64,000 nucleotides of DNA, taken from Deltaproteobacteria bacterium (GTDB lineage: Bacteria; Desulfobacterota; Binatia; Binatales; Binataceae). Under the pieces are notes generated by a model. The model searched no databases, was not told the DNA's origin, and saw only the letters and a list, made by a program, of their open reading frames with translations. Positions 58,490 through 64,000 of the stretch are shown here, piece by piece (the stretch's first letter is position 1; the number at the start of each line of letters is the position of its first letter). The stretch is from positions 124,001-188,000 of the forward strand of contig JAJXYF010000027.1 in the NCBI GenBank assembly GCA_021780755.1, given 5' to 3'. Both the position numbers and the translations under genes were made by a program.

Positions 58490-60316
58490 ATGGAACCCGT
58501 TGATTCGAGCCGCGCTGCCGCCGGTCCCACGACCGCCGCGGCGACCGCGCCCGGCTCTGCCGCCGAAGCCGCATCCCGTTTTTCTACCGAAATAACCGGC
58601 CGCACTGCCTGCAACGACACCCGCTGGCACAAGTTCGCATGGCTCGTCCTCGGCCTCGCCGCGATTCTCTTCTTCGCCCGCCTCGGCGCCCGTGCGCTCT
58701 GGTCCTCGGAGTTTCGCTGGGCCGAAATCGCGCGCGAAATGCAGCTCACGTCGAACTACTTCTGGCCCACCATCAACGGCCGTCTCTACTACGACAAGCC
58801 GCTCGGCACGTACTGGCTGGTAGTCGCCTCGACCTGGATAACCGGCGGCATGAACGAGGCCGCCGCCCGCCTCCCCTGCGCACTGGCCGGGATGCTCGCG
58901 GTCGCACTCCTGATTTCGATCGGCCGGCGCCTCTACGATCTCAAGACCGGAGTCGTCGCCGGATTTATTCTTGCGACGAGTTTCAGTTTCGTCTTTTTTT
59001 CTCGTAGCGCGTCCGCCGACGTCGAAACTATCGCCGGAGAACTCGCTGCGCTGACGCTCTTCCTGCGCCACGAACACGATCAGAACGGATGGTGGGTCAT
59101 CGCCCTCTGGGTCGTGATGGCGTTGACCTCTCAAATGAAGGGACTGCTCGGCTTCGTGCTGCCGCTCGCCGTGATCGGATCGTATTGCGCGGTCGCCAAC
59201 GGATGGGCCGAACTCGGCCGCGCCTTGCTCACCGGGCCGCTCGCACCGCGTCTGCGCTGGATCGTCGATCGCAATCGCTGGTTCTTCAACTGGAAGACCC
59301 CGCTCGCGATCGCCATCGCCGGCGCTATCTACTATGTCCCCTTCGAGATCTCCCAGCGGCTTACCGGCTCGGGCAAGGGCTTCTCGATGGTCTATCGCGA
59401 GAACATTCAACGCTACTTCGAGCCTTTCGATCATCGCGGACCGATTTACCTTTACACCTATGTAATCTTCGCGCTGATGGCGCCGTGGTCGGCGCTACTG
59501 CCAGCCGCGCTCGTCGAAGCGTATCGCGGCGCGCCCGATGATTCCGCCCGCATCCGTGGCGATCGCTTTACGATGGCGATGTTCTGCGCGACCTTCGTAT
59601 TTTTTACGCTGTCAGGCTCGCGACGCAGCTATTACATCCTGCCGATTCTTCCCCCTGCCGCGATCCTCGTCGCGCGTCTGCTCGACCGTCCGCTCGAACA
59701 GTTCACACCGTGGGCGCGCAGGCTGACCAAATTCGGCTTCGCCGTGATCGCCCTGGCAATCGTCCTCTCCACGCTGGCGTTCCTTCCGCCGCGACTGTTC
59801 CTGCCGCAGCCCTACGCGCAACTCCCGTCCGCGCCAAATCTCGGCGTCTTCACGATTTTCTGGCTCGGATCGATCGGCGCGATCATTTATGCGCTCCGCA
59901 ACCTTCGCTCCGACCGCATTCTCACGGCCGTCGGCGTTGCCGCCTGGCTCTTCATGTTCTATTTCTTCGTCTTCGCGATGCCCGCGGGCGATGCTTATCG
60001 CAGTGAGAAACCGTTCGCCGCCAAGGTTCGCACGCTGATCGGCAACGAAACGGCCGGCCTTGTCTTTTTCAAGAATCAGGGACCGGTCTTTTATCTCGGA
60101 CTGCCGCAACCGGTTCCGGAATACGACAAACTCGTCGACCTCAACACCGCACTCGCCACCGGCAAGGTGCGCTGGGTGATCGTTCGGCGCCGCGATATTT
60201 CACTGATGAAATTTCAGAGCGTCCCGATTGCCGCCGAGACGCTCTATCCGTGGGACCCTAAAGAGCACAGCCTCAACTCGATGGTGCTGCTGCGCGTCAC
60301 CCCGCCACCACCCTGA
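58490..60316 (+). CDS. Glycosyltransferase family 39 (ArnT-like) membrane protein
   Basis: The ATG at 58490 gives 608 residues with about 11-12 hydrophobic segments. The N-terminal loop WSSEFRWAEIAREMQ followed by YDKPLGTYWLVV matches the GT39/PMT pattern in which acidic residues bind the lipid-linked sugar. Such enzymes add sugars to lipid A or proteins from a polyprenyl-phosphate donor. The luminal tail contains YEKLVDLNT-like PEYDKLVDLNTALATGK. A reading from 58412 is possible. It lies divergent from the DUF255 gene and precedes dnaN convergently. Confidence 0.85.
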   Translation: MEPVDSSRAAAGPTTAAATAPGSAAEAASRFSTEITGRTACNDTRWHKFAWLVLGLAAILFFARLGARALWSSEFRWAEIAREMQLTSNYFWPTINGRLYYDKPLGTYWLVVASTWITGGMNEAAARLPCALAGMLAVALLISIGRRLYDLKTGVVAGFILATSFSFVFFSRSASADVETIAGELAALTLFLRHEHDQNGWWVIALWVVMALTSQMKGLLGFVLPLAVIGSYCAVANGWAELGRALLTGPLAPRLRWIVDRNRWFFNWKTPLAIAIAGAIYYVPFEISQRLTGSGKGFSMVYRENIQRYFEPFDHRGPIYLYTYVIFALMAPWSALLPAALVEAYRGAPDDSARIRGDRFTMAMFCATFVFFTLSGSRRSYYILPILPPAAILVARLLDRPLEQFTPWARRLTKFGFAVIALAIVLSTLAFLPPRLFLPQPYAQLPSAPNLGVFTIFWLGSIGAIIYALRNLRSDRILTAVGVAAWLFMFYFFVFAMPAGDAYRSEKPFAAKVRTLIGNETAGLVFFKNQGPVFYLGLPQPVPEYDKLVDLNTALATGKVRWVIVRRRDISLMKFQSVPIAAETLYPWDPKEHSLNSMVLLRVTPPPP

Positions 60317-60340
60317 TGCGTCGCCTCGCGCCAACCCCGC

Positions 60341-61480
60341 TCAGAGCCGCATCGGCATCACGACGTAGGTAAACTGGCTGTCCGACGGCGTCGTGATGAC
60401 GCCCGGGCTTACTTCGTCGCTGAGGCCCAACACCGCGTCGGAGTCCTCCGGGATAACCGACAGCACTTGCTGCACATACGATGCGTTGAAGCCGATCGAA
60501 AATTCGTCGCCGCCGAACTCGACGTCGATGGTCTCGTTGGCCTCGCCCATCTCGGGGCTGGCCGACGATACCGTCAACGTACCGCTCGAAAGGCCAAACT
60601 TGACGCCATGGTAGCGCTCGTTGGAAAAAATCGCCGCGCGCTTGATCGCACTCAGCAAGCGATCGCGCGCGACCGAAACCTGGTAGCGCGATTGCTTCGG
60701 GATGACTCCGCGATAATCGGGAAATTCCCCCTCGACCAGGCGCATCGATACTTCCGTCGCGCCGCGCTTGATCCATGCGAGTGAGCCGTCGAGCGTGAGT
60801 TCCACCTCGCCATCGCCCGCCTGGTCGAGTAGCTTGCGCAACTCCGCCATGCCCTTGCGCGGAATTATCGCGCCGCCCTGCATCGTAAATCCCGCCACTT
60901 CCCGATCGACCATCGAGAGCCGATGCCCGTCGGTCGCGACCATCCGGGCGGTTCCCGCCGCGGGCGAATCGATATAGACCCCGCTCAGATTGTAGCGCGC
61001 CTCGTCTGGACTCACGGCAAAAAGCGTCTTGTCGATCATCGCGGCAAGCACTGTCGCCGCAACTTTCAGGTCGCCCTTGACCGCCTTGCGCGCGGGCTCC
61101 GCGCTGCCCTTGGCCGCCTGCGCCGGCATCGCCGGGAAGCTGCGCGGATCGAGACCCATCATTTTGAACCGCGCGCGCCCGCACTTCAGTTCGACCCAAT
61201 CGTTCTCGAGCGACTTGAAGGTCACCTCGTCGCCCTCGGCCTCGCGCACGATCTCGAACAGCTTGCGCGCGTTGAGCGTCAGGCTGCCCTTCGCCGAGGC
61301 CTTGCATGCGACTTCGGTGCGAATCCCGACTTCGAGATCGGTCGCCGAGAGCCGCAACTTGTCGCCCTCCGGTTCAAGCAGCACGTGACCGAGTATCGGC
61401 ACGGTGTTGCGCCGCTCGACGATCCCCTGAACCATCGCGAGGCTGTTCTGCAGCGAAACACGTTCAATAGCGAATTCCAT
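60341..61480 (-). CDS. dnaN: DNA polymerase III beta subunit (sliding clamp)
   Basis: The clamp holds the replicative polymerase to DNA. The 379-residue product has three clamp domains: MEFAIERVSLQNSLAMVQGIVERR..TVPILGHVLLE, an interdomain region with VDREVAGFTMQ, and the C-terminal SDSQFTYVVMPMRL hydrophobic cleft that binds partners (parts shown). The ATG is at 61480. It follows dnaA after a 250-bp gap, as in most bacteria, but the next gene is a glycosyltransferase rather than recF and gyrB. Confidence 0.97.
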   Translation of the reverse strand: MEFAIERVSLQNSLAMVQGIVERRNTVPILGHVLLEPEGDKLRLSATDLEVGIRTEVACKASAKGSLTLNARKLFEIVREAEGDEVTFKSLENDWVELKCGRARFKMMGLDPRSFPAMPAQAAKGSAEPARKAVKGDLKVAATVLAAMIDKTLFAVSPDEARYNLSGVYIDSPAAGTARMVATDGHRLSMVDREVAGFTMQGGAIIPRKGMAELRKLLDQAGDGEVELTLDGSLAWIKRGATEVSMRLVEGEFPDYRGVIPKQSRYQVSVARDRLLSAIKRAAIFSNERYHGVKFGLSSGTLTVSSASPEMGEANETIDVEFGGDEFSIGFNASYVQQVLSVIPEDSDAVLGLSDEVSPGVITTPSDSQFTYVVMPMRL

Positions 61481-61730
61481 TTATCCCCTGTTTCCGTCGG
61501 CCACTACTATTACTGTCTTGATCCTGATCTAGAAGAACTGATCAGGATCAGTAGAAGGGCCTGTTGATTTGTTTAGCGATGCCCCAAGTGCCCGCCACCA
61601 CAGCATAATCAACTGGGTATAAGATGTTGACGAATCCCCCGCATCTCGCGCCGGCGCGACCGTCGTTCGTTATCCCTGTCGATAGCGATGCGCTTGTACC
61701 AAGCTTGTGCACAGCTTGCCCCGTCGTCCG
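61481..61730. other. dnaA-dnaN intergenic region
   Basis: This 250-bp gap holds an inverted repeat at 61519-61550 and no gene I can support. Near the dnaN start, TTATCCCCT and a second TTATCCCTG at about 61671 resemble DnaA boxes with two or three mismatches, which is weak evidence. Confidence 0.4.
61519..61550. repeat. Inverted repeat between dnaA and dnaN
   Basis: TGATCCTGATC (61519-61529) and GATCAGGATCA (61540-61550) are exact reverse complements around a 10-base loop TAGAAGAACT. Each arm has two GATC sites. It could be a hairpin in the dnaA transcript end or a protein site; it has no T-run, so a simple terminator is doubtful. Confidence 0.55.
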
Positions 61731-63179
61731 TCAGGCCGCGTTGGCGTGAGTGGCTTTCAACTCGCGCTCGATTTTCTCGATCGAAAAGCGAAAGGCCGAG
61801 TCGTTCGCGATGCGCCGCGCGATCAGATTATGCGCATGAATCACCGTCGAATGGTCGCGGCCGAACGCTTCCCCAATCGCGGGAAACGAGCTGTCGGTCA
61901 TCTTGCGGCACAGATACATCGCGACCTGCCGGCAAAAGGCGATGTGCTGCGTGCGCTTTTTCGATTTCAGATCGGCCAGCCGGATGTGGAAAAAATCCGC
62001 GACGGTCTTCTGGATCGCTTCGACATCGGGCTTTATTTCGTGCGTGCGAATCAAATCCTTCAAGGCCTGGCGGGCGAATTCGGTCGTGATCGCCGACTTT
62101 TCCATCGAGGCATACGCCGATAGCCGGGTCAGGCATCCTTCGAGTTCGCGCACGTTGGCCGATACGTTCTGCGCGATGTAGAGCGCGACCTCCGCGGGCA
62201 GCGGCAGGTTTTCCAGCGCCGCCTTCTTCTGGATGATCGCGACCCGCGTTTCAAGATCGGGCGGCGCGATGTCCGCAATCAACCCCGACTCAAAACGATT
62301 GCGCAGCCGATCCTCTAGCCCCGGAATGTCGCGCGGCACCTTGTCCGACGTCAGCACGATCTGATGCCGATCAGTATGCAGTGAGTTGAACGTATGGAAA
62401 AACTCTTCCTGCGTGCGCTCGCGCCCGGCCAGGAACTGCACGTCATCGAGAATCAACGCGTCCACCCGGCGAAACTTCTCCTTGAACTCGCCCATCTTGT
62501 CGCGTCTGAGCGAACTGATCAGCTCGTTCATGAAAACTTCCGCCGGCATGAACAATACCTTGCGCCGCTGACTACTCGCGGCCCACAGGTGATGGCCGAT
62601 GGCGGTTGCCAGATGGGTCTTGCCGAGACCGACACCGCCGTAGATGAAGAGCGGATTATACTTCTCGCCCGGTTGGTTGGCCGCGGCCTGCGCGGCGGCA
62701 TGGGCGAACTGATTGCTCGAACCGACCACGAACTCCGGGAAGGTGTAGCGCGGCGCGAGTCCCGGATGCAGATCGCGGCGCGGCGCCTCCGCGGACGGGG
62801 CGCCGATGGTACTCGCTGCCGGTCGCGCCTTCGCCGCGTTCCCGTTGGCCGGCATGCCGCGGTTATGGCCGTTGCTGCCGTTGACCCCCGCGCTCCCGTT
62901 GCCGCCGCTGCTGGCGTGGCCATTTCCGGGTGCGCCGATGTCCTTGCCATAAGTGAGTTTGATCTCAATCGGCGCGCCGACTTCAGCCGACAGCGAATGG
63001 CGCAGGAGATCGAGATACCGATCGCTTACCCAATCGCGGAAAAACCGGTTGGGCGCTTCAATTGTCGCCGTGCCGCTTTCAATCGCGACAAAACTGAGCG
63101 GGCCGATCCACGTCTCGAAGCTCACCTGGCCCAGCGTCTCGCGAATCCGGTCAGCGGCCTTTTGCCACACACCGTTCAT
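61731..63179 (-). CDS. dnaA: Chromosomal replication initiator DnaA
   Basis: DnaA binds origin boxes and opens DNA. The 482-residue product has domain I (MNGVWQKAADRIRETLGQVSF, part shown), a long Gly/Asn/Ser/Ala-rich linker (about 85-120), AAA+ domain III with Walker A YGGVGLGKTHLATAIGH, Walker B LILDDVQFLAG and sensor residues, and domain IV ending with GRDHSTVIHAHNLIARR, the DnaA signature helix (parts shown). It starts at the ATG at 63179 and is followed by dnaN. The linker is unusually long and low in complexity. Confidence 0.98.
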   Translation of the reverse strand: MNGVWQKAADRIRETLGQVSFETWIGPLSFVAIESGTATIEAPNRFFRDWVSDRYLDLLRHSLSAEVGAPIEIKLTYGKDIGAPGNGHASSGGNGSAGVNGSNGHNRGMPANGNAAKARPAASTIGAPSAEAPRRDLHPGLAPRYTFPEFVVGSSNQFAHAAAQAAANQPGEKYNPLFIYGGVGLGKTHLATAIGHHLWAASSQRRKVLFMPAEVFMNELISSLRRDKMGEFKEKFRRVDALILDDVQFLAGRERTQEEFFHTFNSLHTDRHQIVLTSDKVPRDIPGLEDRLRNRFESGLIADIAPPDLETRVAIIQKKAALENLPLPAEVALYIAQNVSANVRELEGCLTRLSAYASMEKSAITTEFARQALKDLIRTHEIKPDVEAIQKTVADFFHIRLADLKSKKRTQHIAFCRQVAMYLCRKMTDSSFPAIGEAFGRDHSTVIHAHNLIARRIANDSAFRFSIEKIERELKATHANAA

Positions 63180-63535
63180 TCCGTCACCCCCTCACACCGG
63201 ACCTTGTCCCCCAAGGCCGGCAATCGAAAGTCATGATTTAGGTTCGAATTACGCACAGCCTTATCCACATCTGTTGATAAGCCAAAATTCCGCAACTTCC
63301 ATCGGTCACTGACGAAATTACGGAGGTCAACTATCAACTCGCTGTGAGCAGAGACAGAAACCTCCCTGCTGATATCGCGCCGATATCGTGATTCGTTGCG
63401 AGTGAAAAAAATCTGCTCGTGCCGGTCGGCCACGATCATCCCGATAAGCTCTATCGCTGCCAGAGGCACCCGCCACGACGCGGGGAAAGCAACGATGAAG
63501 GCATACTGAGTAGATTCTTTTGATGGGTCATTCAA
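63176..63535 (-). CDS. Doubtful small ORF overlapping the dnaA start
   Basis: A TTG-started frame of 119 residues runs from 63535 and stops at 63176, overlapping the dnaA ATG by four bases (ATGA). Hydrophobic text such as FIVAFPASWRVPLAAIELIG looks protein-like. However, the DnaA boxes lie inside it, its third-position GC is not biased as in the real genes, and no family is recognised. I list it mainly so it can be tested. Confidence 0.22.
   Translation of the reverse strand: MNDPSKESTQYAFIVAFPASWRVPLAAIELIGMIVADRHEQIFFTRNESRYRRDISREVSVSAHSELIVDLRNFVSDRWKLRNFGLSTDVDKAVRNSNLNHDFRLPALGDKVRCEGVTE
63261..63280. promoter_or_regulatory. DnaA boxes upstream of dnaA (probable origin element)
   Basis: TTATCCACA at 63261-63269 is a perfect DnaA box. 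TGTTGATAA at 63272-63280 is the complement of TTATCAACA, one mismatch from consensus, facing the first with two bases between. Position, upstream of dnaA, fits an origin or an autoregulatory site; only two boxes were found. Confidence 0.7.
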
Positions 63536-63762
63536 GCGAAGGCCCGCGCATTGCGCAAACTACGTGATTTATCTCGTAAATTTTGGCCGCGAAGTTTTTT
63601 TAGATCAGACCTTGCTCCAATGTGGGTTTTTTGCATCCAGAGACGTTGGCTCTGGGAGCCATCATCCGCGATCGTACAATTTGCCTGATCGCCCCCCTTG
63701 ATCCCTGTTCGCGCTTGATCGACTGTCTATGCGCCCGCTCTGAGTGAGTAAATTCCATCGCG
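63281..63762. other. Probable origin-region spacer between dnaA and hemL
   Basis: After the DnaA boxes this AT-richer stretch contains several T or A runs (for example AGTTTTTTTAGATC near 63594 and GGGTTTTTTGC near 63626), and scattered GATC sites. Nothing in it is a gene I can support apart from the doubtful frame listed. It could be the unwinding part of the origin; I cannot show a set of box repeats. Confidence 0.4.
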
Positions 63763-64000
63763 ATGAAAATTTCCTTAAAAAAATCGGCCGACCTCTTCGC
63801 CCGCGCCGCCAAAAAAATTCCCGGCGCGGTCAATTCCCCCGTCCGCGCCTGGAAAGCGGTCGGCCAAGCGCCCGCGTTTATCGCGCGCGGCGACGGCGCC
63901 TGCCTCTTCGACGCCGACGGCAACCGCTTCATCGACTACGTTGGCTCCTACGGACCCGCGATTCTCGGCCACGCCCATCCCGCGATCGCCGCGGCCCTCG
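63763..64000 (+). CDS. hemL: Glutamate-1-semialdehyde 2,1-aminomutase, N-terminal part (cut by window edge)
   Basis: The ATG at 63763 begins [18 protein letters not shown], then [19 protein letters not shown] and [20 protein letters not shown] before the window ends at about residue 79. The phrase PG.VNSPVRA followed by G.G..L.DADGN is the N-terminus of HemL, which moves the amino group of glutamate-1-semialdehyde to give 5-aminolevulinate for heme and cobalamin. The PLP-binding lysine lies outside the window. Confidence 0.88.
   Translation, partial: MKISLKKSADLFARAAKKIPGAVNSPVRAWKAVGQAPAFIARGDGACLFDADGNRFIDYVGSYGPAILGHAHPAIAAAL

Noticed and set aside
63631-63662. Rho-independent terminator between dnaA and hemL
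   Set aside because: A CCAGAG/CTCTGG stem is present but the T-run lies on the wrong side for either strand, so it would not end transcripts in the usual way.
1-64000. CRISPR arrays
   Set aside because: I saw no regularly spaced repeats of 24-40 bp and no cas-like genes.
1-64000. Frequent CGATCG/GCGATCGC sites as HIP1-like signals
   Set aside because: They are common in the coding regions of this GC-rich sequence and I could not count them against expectation, so no claim is made.

Overview
The window is a high-GC, ori-proximal stretch of a Gram-negative bacterial chromosome. A complete Tol-Pal operon, outer-membrane-type lipoproteins and BtuF-like import genes show a diderm envelope. dnaA and dnaN near the right end, DnaA boxes upstream of dnaA and a perfect ParB centromere site (parS) about 40 kb away place it next to the replication origin. 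The mix of luciferase-like (LLM) flavin/F420 oxidoreductases, CoA transferases, MaoC hydratases and a class II photolyase suggests a soil lineage of the delta-proteobacterial/Desulfobacterota-Binatota type; that taxonomic guess is inference only.

Layout. 1-5.9 kb (minus): tolQ-tolR-tolA-tolB-pal-cpoB, tightly overlapped, followed by the start of ribF, with a TTGACT-N17-GATAAT promoter upstream of tolQ. 6.1-10.3 kb (plus): glycolytic cluster gap-pgk-tpiA, then secG and tRNA-Leu(GAG). A 434-bp element with terminal inverted repeats, an apparent 8-bp target duplication and a low-GC lipoprotein gene sits between gap and pgk. 10.5-15.5 kb: a mercuric-reductase-like flavoprotein, moaB, a fused moaD-moaE, ispH and a deoxynucleoside kinase. 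15.6-21.4 kb: phhB, a split-barrel flavoprotein, two MaoC-like hydratases, a PaaA/PaaC-like di-iron protein, photolyase, a TudS-YbgA protein and a small zinc-ribbon island bounded by a direct repeat. 21.5-31.3 kb: two tandem LLM genes, parS, a BtuF-like protein, an SDR, and a minus-strand run of six genes beginning with a binding protein-permease-ATPase importer. 31.3-39.4 kb: a fused EtfB-EtfA, an esterase-like hydrolase, a degenerate YchF-like protein, a DNA methyltransferase with an adjacent probable restriction enzyme, a flippase-like membrane protein and a DUF4412 protein. 39.5-51.5 kb: hydrolases, a solitary HicB-like gene too short for a usual ORF cut-off, gloB, fabI, an MBL-fold protein, a third LLM protein, a UvrD/Rep helicase and a double CaiB CoA transferase. 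51.5-60.3 kb: a DUF433/PIN-like toxin-antitoxin pair, an amidase with a small partner, DUF2585, a nuclease-fold protein, a DUF255 protein and a glycosyltransferase 39. 60.3-64 kb: dnaN, dnaA, a probable origin region and the start of hemL.

Most genes are housekeeping and share the same GC-rich codon use. The parts that stand out are small acquired or mobile pieces with lower GC: the 434-bp element at 7.2 kb, the 489-bp insertion at 21 kb, the restriction-modification pair at 36-37.5 kb and the toxin-antitoxin pair at 51.5-52.7 kb. A family of palindromic intergenic repeats (four copies, near 8.9, 13.7, 18.4 and 33.2 kb) each lies just 3' of a plus-strand stop codon. Three genes are fusions of normally separate subunits (MoaD-MoaE, EtfB-EtfA, CaiB-CaiB).
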